DNA of 64,000 nt, taken from positions 17,637,287 to 17,701,286 of the forward strand of contig NW_024737042.1 of assembly GCF_018991925.1 (NCBI RefSeq). The letters run 5' to 3'. Below the pieces are notes generated by a model. It did not search any database, was not told the DNA's origin, and was given only the letters and a program-made list of their open reading frames with translations. The translations under genes were made by a program, and so were the position numbers. The DNA comes from Homarus americanus. Lineage: Eukaryota; Arthropoda; Malacostraca; Decapoda; Nephropidae. The number at the start of each line of letters is the position of its first letter. Within the stretch, counting starts at the first letter, position 1. Of this stretch, positions 12,102-24,505 are shown in pieces.

Positions 12102-12572
12102 TGCTCTCGAAATCCTTTATTTCTATTACTACAACTTATTAATCTGAAGGTTTACTTCACTAGTATATGTTACCCACCACCAGTACTCGCGGCACCCTCA
12201 TGTACATAGCCCATTCTATCCACTACGACCATATCCAATTCTACCCATACCTCACACTGCCACAGTGCTCATACCCCTCAGTCCCACCTGTTACGGAAAC
12301 TGAGTAACTAAGAAGGCAATTGTTCCTTTACTTTAACTTTTACCTTTATTTTAATCTCATTATTTTAAATGATTTCTTTACCTGTGTGTGTCTAGGAGTT
12401 TTTTATGGAAATTATTTAGTCATAATACCTTGTAATACTCATGCCCAATTACGCAACAAATGACAATCTGTTTGTATTGTGAACTTTTCGAGTTATGTTT
12501 TACTGTAGGTTGAGTTATTATAGCATTACTTTCCTGAATTGAATATTTGACACCACACTCATGGTTGACATC
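12102..12572. other. Unassigned AT-rich DNA
   Basis: About 470 bp with no recognisable repeat, coding motif or transposon end. The minus-strand open frame at 12420-12629 overlaps the tail of the neighbouring SINE and has no known domain. Confidence 0.4.
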
Positions 12573-12938
12573 AATAAAATAAATAATGGTTGCTCCTCGT
12601 GTAACGAGGATGGCCGGCCCAAGGGCCACCTAGGCGTGAATTTGTTTAAGGTGTAGAAGCTGTCGCCCACACAACAACCACACCCGAAGTTAACGAGCTG
12701 CATGACCCAGTGTCAGGGAATAGTCCAAGAAGACTGGACAACTCGCCAATTGCACTGGCTAACCATTACCCCGGAAGACGATCAGCTATCAATTAACATC
12801 CAGGTTCCCATTTACTGCTGGGTAGACAGAGGAAAACGGCGCTAAGAAACTTGCCCATAGTTTCACCCTGCCCGGGGATCGAACCCGGGTCCGCTTGTTT
12901 CATATGCGAGCATGCTGACCATTACACCACTGGTCGCC
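12573..12938 (-). mobile_element. tRNA-derived SINE
   Basis: On the minus strand the element starts at about 12938 with a tRNA-like head. A box A-like TGGTGTAATGGTCAG is followed about 40 bp later by a box B-like GGTTCGATCCC (plus-strand 12875-12885) set in a CCCGGG stem. A tRNA-unrelated body follows, containing CTACCCAGCAGTAAATGGGA, then a short hairpin CCTCGTTACACGAGG (near 12596-12610) and an A/T-rich tail (ATTATTTATTTTATT). The 5' acceptor strand GGCGACC has no complementary 3' partner, so this is not a functional tRNA gene. Transcription would use the internal RNA polymerase III promoter (family knowledge). Confidence 0.75.
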
Positions 12939-13475
12939 TCTAACACAGTATAAATAGTAGGATTTCAAAAATATGCAAGTGATTTTTATATAATATTTTT
13001 AAAACAAAATCAACACAAAACACACATGCAAGGGTGAAAGCTAATGTACTCGGCTGTACTAATACATGTTACAAATAGCTGGCCAGTAGATCCTGTGGTG
13101 CAGAGGCAGTGTCGATAAAAGTCGCTCAGCTCCACGACATAGTAGACAGGGAGAACAAGTTGCCGAGGTGGTGGGAGTAGGACTGATTTTGAATCCCAGG
13201 GTTAGAGTAGACATCAACTACCATAAATGGCGCCCCTAACAGCTGGCAATGGTTCTCCACCAATCAGGAGCCATCTCATGACTCGTATTCTTACTAGTTG
13301 ACTGCTGGTTAACTAGTGGTTTGGGTAGTGTGAATTAGGTCGTGCAGATAAAGGTGACAATGCACGCATGGGAGTTTCATCCTTCTATTGTTACACACCC
13401 ATAACTCTACAGTGGCCATACCATACCCTACACTACCCGAGATTATATATTACTGCATCATTGTAATCTTAACTC
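12939..13475. other. Unassigned DNA between SINE and LINE remnant
   Basis: Mixed-composition sequence with no long frame. A weak tRNA-like stretch lies near 13155-13205 (see rejected list). Nothing else is recognised. Confidence 0.35.
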
Positions 13476-15090
13476 GGTGGAAAAGAAAGACACAACTACA
13501 CCACATTCTTTGACCTAAAAGCTGCATTTGATATTGCTAATAGACAACTTTTATTGTACGAACTATCCAAAATGGATATAAGAGGTCGGCTGTTACACTG
13601 GATAAGTGTTTACTTTACCACCAGAAAGGCTGCTGCAGTATTTTAAAGTTACAAATATGAAGTCAAAGATACATGACTTGGCACCCCCAAGGTGGAGTAC
13701 TCAATCACACTTTGTTCAATGTACTCAGGAATGCACTATTAAAGTCAATTCTAGACAACCACATCTATATTACTAATGAGTATGCAGAAGACATTCCCTT
13801 ACATACTAAAAGTCATCGTGAAAAGCAAACCCTGTGAAAACCTTGGCCTTATTATCTCCACTCAGAAACCTAAAGTGTTCAACAAACAAGTTGGTAACCA
13901 TAAACGGGCCCCGCAAAACCGAAGAGAGATAACATCACAATTGACTATGTTTCTCTTTTTGAATACCTGGGTGTATCTACCCCCTGTACCTCACCTGCCA
14001 TATAGCAGCTAACCCCCCAATGTACAAACAGACTAACACCCCTTAGAACTGTAGCGGGGTACAGCCCACACTTTGGTGTTAATGTTAAAATTGTTAAAAC
14101 ATAAGCTATCTAAAAGATTACCACGAACCAGCCCTGGTTCTTCATGACGAGAAACACTGAGAAACTAAAATATAATAATAATAATAGTCATTAGAATTAT
14201 CCAAAGCTGTTCCTTGAACACCAAAATAGTACTTAACACGGGTATAAGGAAAGAACTAGGAATATACTCAGTGTCAAAGAGATTATAATTGAAGTCAACC
14301 TCAGGAAAGTCCTGCTGCTCTTGCGTGTTGCTCCAGATAACATTATTTCCACTAAGTTATAAAATACGAGTCATGGAATCAGTAAATTTCAATGAATCTA
14401 AACTAAAGCTACATATGATGATGTTTGGACTAGATAACTTGTACAGTATAAAGCTGAGACAATATAGTTCCCTTTGGCATCAGAACATCGATATACCCGC
14501 CCAAATGACTGACTGCACACAGTCCTTGCCTCCCACCGCCAAAGTGAGAGCTTTTGTATACATATACAACCTACAGACTGAAAATGACACCACACAGAAC
14601 ATCTACATTGACGACTCTCAACACTACCTGCGAGGGCTTGCAGTGCTGTCATTATCATTCAGCATAGCAGTATTACAACAGAGAAAGAAGTTAAAATCAA
14701 TAACTGGGCTTCCCCTATATAAAATGAACTGGTTGCCATATTCAGAGCCCTACTTGCTGGTGAATTTGAAGCAACCAGACAAGTGCAAAGAGGCAGAAAT
14801 CAATACATTCTCTACCAGGAGGAGATACATCAAGGAAAACAGGTATTAAGAGCAATAAAACGAATAATTGATTTTAAGATGTTGTAGCCGCTAGACTAAG
14901 GTTAGGATATAAGAACCTCTGGCAGTATGCCGCCCCTCAAGCAGGTGTGTGAGCAATACTAAATGGAAATTGTGTGGTCAGACATATGGCCACACACTCC
15001 AACACTACGTCCTAGACTGTAAAAGGAAGAAGAAAAAAATAGAACATTTAAGGACAGATCCAAGCATACTGTGTGTGAAATATCACCTCA
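13476..15090 (+). pseudogene. Decayed I-type LINE (RT to C-terminus)
   Basis: Plus-strand frames carry, in order, FDLKAAFDIANRQLLLYELS (near 13510-13570), GTPQGGV-like sequence near 13680-13700 and a lost Y-A-D-D region (TNEYAEDI near 13775). Further on come RNase H-region remnants near 14580-14700 and a terminal Cys/His segment: VVAARLRLGYKNLWQYA (about 14884-14934), then KLCGQTYGHTLQHYVLDC (near 14970-15020). Each block aligns with the intact copy at 47700-53908 (there FIDLKSAFDVANR, LGTPQGGVLSP, VARIRLGYRHIW). Multiple stops and frameshifts show it is dead. The small open frame at 14289-14849 is part of this decay, not a gene. Confidence 0.7.
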
Positions 15091-15359
15091 ATTTATCTCT
15101 GATAGCATGATAATTGATATATTAAGACTGTATCCACATTTTGAACCTACAGTAGTAGGTAAGTCAACTTCTGTGTATAGAACTAAACAAGAAATATACT
15201 GGAAATACTTTGTAATATTCAATACCACAGTATCCTGAGAGCTACTACAGGGTGGTATGGTGTGCACAAGAGTAGCGTTTGCAGAATTCGGGTCACTGGC
15301 AATACACTGCCCAACTCCATACCCATACATTCACACCCATGGGCTCTAAAAGACTACGT
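15091..15359. other. Unassigned DNA downstream of the LINE remnant
   Basis: No motif recognised. It may include the 3' UTR of the decayed I-type LINE, but no tail is visible. Confidence 0.3.
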
Positions 15360-15690
15360 CCCCACAATCATAGTCAAAATGGAGGAGGCAGGCGGGGGAG
15401 GTGGAGAATGTGTGGAGAAGTGAGAGTGACAGGAGGAGGGACAAGTGTGTGAGTGAAGGAGTGAGTGTGATTGAGGAATGTGACAGGGTGTTTGGAGGAA
15501 TTATTGATAGTGTGCGTGAAGGAGTAAGAGTGCGAGTGAGTACCAGAGAGAGCAAGAAGGAGTGACATAAGTGTGAATGCAAGAGCGAAAGCAAGTACGT
15601 AAAGAAGTGAAAGAGAGATCGTAAAGGAGTGACCAAGAGAGAAAGAGAGAGAGAGAGAGAGAGAGGAGAGTGTGTGAGGTGGCGGTTGGG
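15360..15690. repeat. Purine-rich GTGAG/GA low-complexity tract
   Basis: The plus strand is dominated by GTGAGTG and GGAGGA motifs, ending in a (GA)n run at about 15640-15666. The Ser/Leu-rich minus-strand frames are composition artefacts. Confidence 0.7.
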
Positions 15691-15865
15691 GCTCGTCATT
15701 GTCTACAGTGTTGGGATATATAGATTTCCGCGGGGTGTCGACCACGTTATCAAACAGCAACCACACCACTAATTGCTCGCCCCACTCCCTCCTGCCTCGC
15801 CTACAGTCGCCCCTTTTCCTCCTGGTCTCACACTCGCCCTAGTCCCTACTGCCTCGCCCACATTT

Positions 15866-18800
15866 GCTCCTTTCCTCCCTGGCCCACTACCACGCCTTCC
15901 CTGGCCTACTACCACCCACTCCCTTACCACCCCTCCTTACCCACTACCACCCACGCCCTGACCTCTACCACCCCTCCTGGGCCACTACCATCCTCTCCCT
16001 GACCCACTATTCACCCTCCTGACCAACTACTCACCCTCCCTGGGCTCCACTACCACCTCCTCCCCACCCACTACCACCCCTTCCCCTGACCAACTACCAC
16101 CTCCTCCCTGACCAACTACCACCCCTCCCTGACCAACTACCACCCCTCCCTGACCAACCACCAACCCCCTCCCTGACCAACTACCACCCCTCCCTGACCA
16201 ACTACTCAGCCCCCTCCCTGGCCTATTACCACCCCCTCCCTGACCAACTACCACCCCCTCCCCGACGAATCCAATACCACCCTCCCCTGACCAACTACCA
16301 CCCTCCCCTGACCAACTACCACCCTCCCTGGACCTACTACCATCCCTTCCCTGACCTACTACCACCCCTCACTGACCAACTACCACCCCTCCTGACCAAC
16401 TACCACCCTCCTCCCTGACCAACTGCTACTCACCCTCCCTGACCAACTACCACCCCTCCCTGACCAACAACCACCTCCTTCCCACCAACTACTACCCCCT
16501 CCCTGACCTACTACCACCCTTCCCTGACCTACTACCACCCCTCCCTGACCTACTACCACCCCTCCCCTGACCCACTACCACCCCTCCCTGACCAACAACC
16601 ACCTCTTCCTGGACCAACTACTACCCTCTCTGGACCTACTACCACCCCTCCCTGACCAACTACCACCCCCGACCCACTACCACCCCACTCCTGACCTACT
16701 CACCACGCCTCCCTCCCTGACCCACTACCACCCCTCCCTGACCAACCTACCAGCCCCTCCCTGACCAACTACCACCCTCCCTGGACTAACAACCACCTCC
16801 TTCCTGACCAACTACTTCACTCCCTGCCTGACCTACTACCATCCCTTCCCAACCCACTACCACCCCTCCCTGACCAACTACCACCGCCTCCCTGACCAAC
16901 CACCAGCCCCCTCCCTGACCCCAACTGCCACCCTCCCTGACCAACTACTCACCCCTCCTGACCAACTACCACCCTCCCCCTGACCAACAACCACTTCCTT
17001 CCTGACCAACTACGCCCTCCCTGACCTACTACCACCCCTCCCCTGACCAACCTACCACCCCTCCCTGACCAACTACCACCCTCCCTGACCAACTCACCAT
17101 CCCTCCCTGACCAACTACCACCCTGACCCTACACCACTACCCCTCCCTGACCAACTACCACTCACCTTCCTGACCAACTACTACCCCCTCCCTGACCTAC
17201 TACCATCCTTCCTGACCTACTACTCTCACCTCCCTTGACCGCTACCACCCCCTCCCCCTGACCTACTACCACCCCTCCCTGACCAAAACCACCTCCTTCC
17301 CTGGGACCAACTACTACCCCTCCCTGACCTACTACCCCCTCCCTGACTCACAACTACCATCCCCGACCCACTACCACCCCTCCCTGACCCACTACTCACG
17401 CCCCTCCCCTGACCCACTACCACCCCTCCCACCAACTACCAGCCCTCCCTGACCAACTACCACCCTCCCTGACCAACAACCACCTCCTTCCTGACCAACT
17501 ACTACCTCCCTGACCTACTACCATCCTTCCTGGACCCACTACCACCCCTCCCTGACCAACTACCACCCTCCTGACCAACTACCAGGCCCCCTCCCCCTGA
17601 CCAACTACCACCCTCCCTGACCAACTACCACCCCTCCCTGACCAACTACCACCCTCCCCTGACCAACAACCACCTCCTTCCCCACCAACTACTACTCCTC
17701 CCTGACCAACTACTCACCTCCTGTGACCAACTACCACACCCCCACCCTGACCAACTACCATCCCTCCCTGACCAACTACCACCCTCCCTGACCAACTACC
17801 ACCCTCCTGACCACCACCTTCCTCTGGACCTCACAACTACTACCCCTCCCTGGACCTACTCTTCACTCATCCCTTCCTGACCAACTACCATCCCTCCCTG
17901 GACCAACAACCACCTCCTTCCTGACCAACTACCACCCTCCTGACCAACTACCATCCCTCCCCTGACCAACTACCATCCCCTCCCTTTTCTGACCAACAAC
18001 CACCTCCTTCCTGACCAACTACCACCCCTCCCTGACCCCAACTACCATCCCTCCCTGACCAACCATCCCTCCCTGGACAACAACAACCACCTCCTTCCTG
18101 ACCAACTACCACCCCGACCCACTACCACCCCTCCCTGGGACCCACTGCAACGCTCCCTCCTGGACCCACTACCATCCCTCCCTGACCTACTACCATCCCT
18201 TCCTGACCTACTACCACCCCTCACTGACCAACTACCACCCCTCCAAGGACCAAACTGCCACCACCTCTCCTCCCTTGACCAATTACCACCCCTCCTGACC
18301 AACTACCACCCTCCCTGACCAACAACCACCTCCCTTCCTGACCAACTACTACCCCTCCCTGACCTACTACCATCCCTTCCTGACCTACCACCACCCTCCC
18401 TACTCTACTACCACACCCCTCCCTGACCCACCACCACCCCTCCTGACCAACAACCACCTTCCTGACCAACTACTTTCACCCTCCTGACCTACCAACACCT
18501 CCCTGGACCAACTACCACCCCTGATCCACTGCACACCCTCCCTGACCCACTACCACGCCCCCTCCCTGACCCACTACCACCCCTCTCCTGACCAACTACC
18601 ACCCCCTTCTTTCCACCAACTACCACCCCTCCTGATCAACTACTAGCCCTCCCCACAACAACCACCTCCTTCCCTGACCAACTACTACCCCTCCCCTGAC
18701 TAACTACCACCCTCCCTGGACTAACTACCACCCTGTCCCTGGACTAACTACTATCCCTCCTCTGGACTAACTACTCACCCCCTCCCTGACCAACTACCAC

Positions 18801-19718
18801 CTTTCCTGACCAACTACCACCACCTTCCCACCACAACTACTACCCCCCTGACCTGGGCCACCACCCACTCCCTGACCAACTACCATCCCTCCTAACAAAC
18901 AACCACCTCCTTCCTGACCAATCCGCCACCAAGGTCCTTGACTCTACTACCATCCCTTCCCTAGACTCAAATCACCATCCCTCCCTGGACCAAATACCAA
19001 CCACCACCTTTCCTGGACCAACTACTACCCCTCCTGACCCACTACCACCCTCCCTGACCAAAGTCCCACTCCTTCCTACCCAAACGGGCTTCACTCCCTC
19101 CCTGAGACCTGCTTCTACCACCCCTCCCACCAACTATCCCCCACCCACTGGCCACCTCCCTGGACCCACTACCACGCCCCTCCCTGGACCCACCACCACC
19201 CCTCCTGACCAACTACCAGCCCTCCCTTGGACTAACTACTTCACCCCTCCCTGACCACAACAACCACCTCCTTCCTGACCAACCCACACCTCCCTGACCT
19301 ACTACCATCCCTTCCCTGACCACTACCACCCCTCCCTGACCAACTACCACTCCCTCCCTGACCAAACCACTAGGCCCTCCTCAACAACTACCCCTCCTGA
19401 CCTCAACTACCACCCCTCTCCTCTGACCAACTACCACCCCTCTCCCTGACCAACAACCACCTCTCTTCCTGACCACCAGCCACCTCCCTGACCAACTACC
19501 ACCCTCCTGCACCAACTACCACCCCCACCCTGACCAACTACCATCCCTCCTGACCAACTACCACCCCTCCCCTGACCAACTACCTCACCCCTCCCCTGAC
19601 CAACTACTACTACCCTTCCTGACCTACTACCACCCTCCTGACCTACTACCACCCTTCCTGACCCACTACCACCCTCCTGACCCACTACCACCTCCCTCCC
19701 TGACCAACTACCAACCCC
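15866..19718. repeat. 21-bp minisatellite, roughly 180 units
   Basis: The array has a 21-bp unit, CTACCACCCCTCCCTGACC plus AA, with frequent one- to three-base gains and losses. Variants include CCTACTACC and CAACAACCACCTCCTTCC. At 15773-15865 the composition is similar but the period is lost. The array is C-rich on plus and G-rich on minus. The minus-strand Gly/Ser/Trp/Val-rich frames (for example around 16027-16365) are repeat-derived. Confidence 0.95.
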
Positions 19719-19721
19719 CCT

Positions 19722-20390
19722 GACCTCATCCAGGGATGGAGGATAGTTGAGGTGGGGCCAGTTGTGGATGCCTGAGGAACCTGCTGGGTAGTCAGGACAT
19801 CCACATCGGTGTTTCGGTTGAGTAGCAAATGGTAATGCTGTTTCCAGCGGATGAGTGAGGGGTCACGCCTTGAGTAGTTAGGTGCTGTATTGTTTTAGCG
19901 CTTAAAAATCACGCATCTTGTGTTGATCAGCAAATTTTTGTATTTCACACCCTATATTTATCCACCAATCGTTCATTAGTTTGCAAAGTTTGCGCTGGAC
20001 CACCGCTGTGTTCTCGTGGAAGGTATCAGCTTTGGTCCGAGACTTAGGGTTATTCTGCCAGTCAGTGAGACCAGCACGTTTGCTATTGACGAGTACTTCG
20101 ATTTTCGGGTCGTTTTCATCAAACCAATCCTGGTGTTTTCTTTTGATCTGGCCGAGGGTCTCGTTGCAAGTTTTTGTGACCACAGCTTTGATGGGACCTC
20201 ATTCGGCAGTGGGATTTTGGTTGTTTGTGATTGGGTTGTTTATCAGTCCCTCGTTGAGCTGCTCTCTGAAGGCATGTGCTACCGCTGGAACCTACAGTCG
20301 CTTGGTGTCAAAACCTATTCTTGAGGCTTGTTGCCTTCGCCTTTTTGGGGCGACGTGAAGGGAGAGTTTGGCTCTGAGAAGCCGATGACC
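19722..20390 (-). pseudogene. RTE LINE internal fragment within the minisatellite
   Basis: On the minus strand, from 20390 down, the sequence reads as the end of an RTE endonuclease (HRLLRAKLSLHVAPKRRRQQ, near 20325-20385). The RTE linker follows (ETLGQIKRKHQDWFDENDPKI, about 20085-20150), then IQKFADQHKMRDF (about 19902-19940). It stops in the region just before the RT (RWKQHYHLLLNR, near 19830-19865). It matches the linker at 6025-6300 but keeps an intact QR-rich segment where that copy has a stop. Both ends are inside coding sequence and tandem-array units flank both sides. It is therefore not a normal 3'-anchored LINE insertion. Confidence 0.8.
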
Positions 20391-20425
20391 ACTATCACCC
20401 CCTCCCTGACCAACCACTAGCCCCT

Positions 20426-20988
20426 CCTGACCCACTGCCATACCACTCTGCTTAACACCATCACTCTACCATACCACTATACGCAACACCATCACTACCA
20501 TACCACTGTGCTTAACACCATCACTCTACCATACCACTGTGCTCAACACCATCACTCTACCATACCACTGTGCTTAACACCATCACTCTACCATACCACT
20601 AACACCATCACTCTACCATACCACTGTGCTTAACACCATCACTCTACCATACCACTGTGCTCAACACCATCACTCTACCATACCACTGTGCTTAACACCA
20701 TCACTCTACCATACCACTATACGCAACACCATCACTCTACCATACCACTGTGCTTAACACCATCACTCTACCATACCACTGTGCTCAACACCATCACTCT
20801 ACCATACCACTGTGCTTAACACCATCACTCTACCATACCACTATACGCAACACCATCACTCTACCATACCACTGTGCTCAACACTATCATTCAACCATAC
20901 CACTGTGCTTAACATCATCACTCTACCATACCACTGTACTCAACACCATCACTCTACCATACCACTATATTTAGGAACCATCACTGTA
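20426..20988. repeat. 31-bp minisatellite, about 18 units
   Basis: Each unit contains CATACCACTGTGCTTAACAC followed by CATCACTCTAC. Variants alternate GTGCTC, GTGCTT and ATACGC, which suggests higher-order ordering. Thr/Ile/Pro/Tyr/His open frames are repeat artefacts. Confidence 0.9.
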
Positions 20989-21084
20989 CCATACTCAGGA
21001 CCAAGTAATTTGGGTCACACATCAGCAATATTATTTATGATTTACTACCAACTACCTGTTATGACGTCTCGTGTATTATGGTGT

Positions 21085-21660
21085 AGTGATATTGTGATGG
21101 TGTGGTGGTAGGTGTGGGCGTAGTAGTGGAGTGGTGTGGTGGTAGTGGAGTGGTGTGGTGGTAGTTCTGGTGGTGTTGTGGTACTTGTGGAGGTGTGGTA
21201 GTGTAATGGTGTTGTGGTGATAGTTGTGGAGATCTGGTGGTAGTTGTGGAGGTGTGGTAGAGTGGTGGTGGTAGATGCGGAGGTGTGGTAGTGTGGTGGT
21301 AGATGTGGTAATGTGGTTATAGTTGTGGAAGTGTGATGATGTGGTACTGTAGTGGTGTGATAGTGTAGTGGTGTGGTGGTAGTTATGGAAGTATGGTGAT
21401 GTAGTGGTAGTTGTGGAGGTGTGGTAGTGTGGTGGTATTGTGGAGGTGTGGTGGTAGTTGTGGAGACGTGGTAGTGTGGTGGTGTGGTGTGGTGGTAGAT
21501 GTGGAGATGTGGTAGTGTGGTGTGGTGGTAGTTGTGGTGGTGTGGTAGATGTGGAGATGTGGTAGTGTGGTGTGGTGGTAATTGTGGAGGTGTGATATAT
21601 GTGTGTGTGTGTGTGTGGCGCGTGGAGGGTGGTTGTAATGTTGTAGTGGTGTGGTGAGAA
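21085..21660. repeat. GTG/GGT-rich degenerate minisatellite
   Basis: Variants of GTGGTGGTAGTTGTGGAGG and GTGTGGTAGTGT are interleaved with no single period; a (GT)n run lies at about 21599-21616. The His/Thr/Pro-rich minus-strand frame is a by-product. Confidence 0.75.
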
Positions 21661-22019
21661 TGGTTCGCTCTCTCTCCTCAACGTGATGACTCTTTACAAA
21701 ACAAAGAGAACAATGATTCTCTATTACAAGTCGCGCTATTAGACTTCAAATTAACAAGTTACTAAAAAAAAAATCCTTCGGGATTAAATTTCCATTGTTC
21801 ATCTCCTGTCGTACACTCGTCTGTTACCCAACATTAGAGTCAACAAAGAGAACCTTGCCTTAAAATCTCTTAAACAATGATCATTTAAGAACGCCGTCAT
21901 TCACAGCTGATGATCTGATGTAAATATAGACTTTAATCTCCCACTGAGGGTCAACTTTCAACTGTCATTTGTTTTCCCTCGACCTCCCGCCACGAAAACT
22001 TCTACTGTGAGCTGCTGGT
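21661..22019. other. Unassigned single-copy-looking DNA
   Basis: About 360 bp of balanced composition with no open frame of note and no recognisable repeat. Confidence 0.4.
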
Positions 22020-22930
22020 CTCCACTCCCTCTACCCTATAATTCACCCTTTCTGCTTCTTCTCCCTCTTGTCCCCCTCCCTCCCCCCTAGCTCATCCATT
22101 CTCCCTCTCCCTGAGCTTCCTCTCTCCCCCCCGTCTCTGTCTCTGCTTCCCTCCTTGCTCTCTCAAATCTATCTGGGTTCATCTATATTCTCCCTCGCTG
22201 TGCCTTTCGACCCAAGCCCTTCCTCCATCCCTTCCTTCCCCCACACCCTCCTTTGTCCCCTCATTCCCCTCTCGGTCAGTCTTTCTGTATTCTCGTCCCC
22301 CTCCTCCGTCTGCCCCTCTTTGTTCCAATTTCTTTCTTCCTTTCCTGGTACCCCTCTCTTCCGATCTTCGCTTCCTTTCCCTCCCTCTCCTCCACCCCCT
22401 CCCCTTTGCCCCTTCTGTTTTCTTCGCTGTTCTTCCCTCCTTCGTTTTTCTCATGACCCTCCCCTGTTCCTTCTTCCCAACCTCTCTCCCTGTTCCTCCC
22501 CTCCGCCCTACCTAGTACTTTCCTTCTCAATTCCTCTTTTTGCCTATTTCCTTCTTTCATCCTTTTCTGTGGAAGGGGAGGAAAGAGGGAAGGAGGGAAG
22601 GCAGGGGAAGGGGAGGGAAGACAGGAAAAGGGGAAGGGGAGGGAAGACAGGGAAAGGGAAAGGGGATGGAAGGAAGAGGAAAGAAAGGATGAAGAGGGCG
22701 AAGAATGGAGAGTCAGGGGGGAGGGAGGGAGGGAGAGAAGGCAGGAGGAAGAGGTAGAGGGAGAGGCAAAGAAGATAGAAGCGGAAAAGGAAGAAAGGGG
22801 AAGAGAGTGAGGCCAGGGTGGTAGAAGAGAAAAGGAAGGAAGGAAGGGAGAGAGACAGGGAGGGATAGAGGGAGGGAGGAAGGTAAGAAGGGAGGGAGGG
22901 AGGGAGAGAAGAAGGGAAGGGCGTCAGCTG
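22020..22930. repeat. Pyrimidine tract switching to purine tract
   Basis: From about 22020 to 22567 the plus strand is almost all C/T (TCCCTCCCTC-type). From 22568 to 22930 it is almost all A/G (GGAAGGGGAGGGAAG-type). The abrupt strand switch makes the two halves partly complementary in composition. Open frames on both strands are low-complexity artefacts. Confidence 0.75.
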
Positions 22931-24320
22931 CGGTTGTTGCGGGTCTGGCCTCCAACTTACTTGATAAATAACAAATAGTAATGAACTGACAGCTGCAAAG
23001 TTTGCCTTAATTTAACAAGTTGTTGTAACTTTCTAAGAGGAGAAGTTTTTCCCTCGCCTTCATCCCACCCGAAAGCATTTTTATTTGCTAAATCCCACAA
23101 TCCTTATCATCCCCAGAATTTTATGTTGATAAATCCTAGGCCTTCAAAAAATTTATATTGATAAATCCCACAAGCCAAATCATCCCCAAATACATTTTCA
23201 CTTACTAAATCCTATAATCCCTACCATCCCAAGGATTTTATTTGCCTCAATCCCACAGAGTCTCTCCAGATCTCACAGTGTCTCCTCTAGTCCTTCAATT
23301 GCCTTTCCCTATCATTCCTTCTCAAGTCTCTTGGTGTCCTCCAGATCCTATGTGTTCTCCTGGGGATTATCACCATCTCTCCAGGTTCCAGGACTTATAT
23401 TGTTTCCAGAGTCTCTTCTGGTCACAGGACTTTTATTATTTCTGCAGTGTCTCTTCAGGTCTTTCACAGGTGTGTTCAGATCTTCAGAGCTGCATAAAAG
23501 GACTTCCCGAGGATTCCCGTTACCCTTGGTTCCTTAAGATCATGCCCAAGTTCCTCAGCTATCAGAATCCTTCATTGGTGTTCCTAAATCCTGTTACTGA
23601 CCTATCTAAATCCTTAGAGTTCTCAGTACCGCAGCTTCTCTACACTAGGATTCCCTCTCCCCTCCAGGATATATTCTTTGGTCCCTGAGGCCTCTCCTGC
23701 TATATCTCCCCTAATAAGAGGTCCCAGACTACATCACCTCCCAGCTGGTCTTCTCTTGTTCATCTGGATCTTAGAATTAGGGAAAGGACATAAAGTTCTC
23801 CTTATGCCACGACATCCATTCTCCAGTCTATGTTGTCGGAGTATCCTTTCCTCTGCTATCTATCATAAAGAGTGGTTCAGGTCCTGCAGTATATCCTTAG
23901 TGTATCCCATAGATCTTCAGAGAGTAAGAAGTCTTCCAAGGACTCACTTTTCATCCTCATGTATATAGGGTCTCTTCTGCTCCCTCACCCTCTCATCATA
24001 GGACTGGGGATCATCGGCAATTGGATTGTTCATGCTCTCTCTTTCTCTCCATGAAGAGTCTTTCACCAGGCCCTGTGTTGTATAATGGGACAGTGTGTTG
24101 CTCGGTCGTCTGTCTGTCATACTGTTAACTGACGAAAGTTTACAGGACATGTAGGGTTTGGTGGAAGGCATGGAGAGCACAGGACATCAGCGTTCCTCTC
24201 AATACATTTCTTGGTGCAGTTAGCATAGTGCTCTGGGAGATAAAACCAAATCCCAGAGAGAAAACCTTTCTGGTAAATAACTCCTATACTGGATATGTCA
24301 TAGCTTACATAGTCCACCCC
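22931..24320. other. Diverged tandem-repeat-derived DNA, no gene recognised
   Basis: A degenerate repeat of about 41-44 bp is visible at 23070-23260, with recurring TTTTATNTTG, TAAATCC and CATCCCCA. Downstream, CTCTCCAGATC- and CAGG-type phrases recur irregularly to about 24300. The small open frames on both strands have no domain I can name. Confidence 0.4.
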
Positions 24321-24324
24321 TGGA

Positions 24325-24505
24325 TAAACTCCACTGCAGGATATCGCGTCATATCTCCCACAGCAGGATATTGTTCATATCTCTAGCAATAGGATATCGT
24401 GTCGTGTCATCACTACAGGATATCGAATCATGTCTCCTCAAAACTGGATATGTCCCACTACAAGGATACGGCGTCATATCTCCTCCCACTGTAAGATATG
24501 GTGGG
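24325..24505. repeat. Degenerate 26-29-bp minisatellite
   Basis: About six units share CACTRCAGGATATCG followed by TCATATCTCC, starting near 24332, 24359, 24386 and onward. The unit carries GATATC. Units differ by several bases. Confidence 0.65.

Noticed and set aside
12864..12938. Functional tRNA gene
   Set aside because: A and B boxes are present, but the 5' GGCGACC has no complementary 3' acceptor strand and a SINE body follows.
13155..13205. Second tRNA-like SINE head (GCCGAGGTGGTGGG, then TTGAATCCCAGGG)
   Set aside because: Box spacing and box B match are poor and no body or tail was found.
22068..22757. 229-codon plus-strand frame, Ser/Pro/Leu then Arg/Gly/Lys
   Set aside because: It spans the pyrimidine-to-purine switch, and its two halves mirror base composition only.
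24117..24317. Small Cys-rich minus-strand frame (66 codons)
   Set aside because: It lacks a signal peptide or known cysteine pattern and lies in repeat-derived DNA; likely chance.
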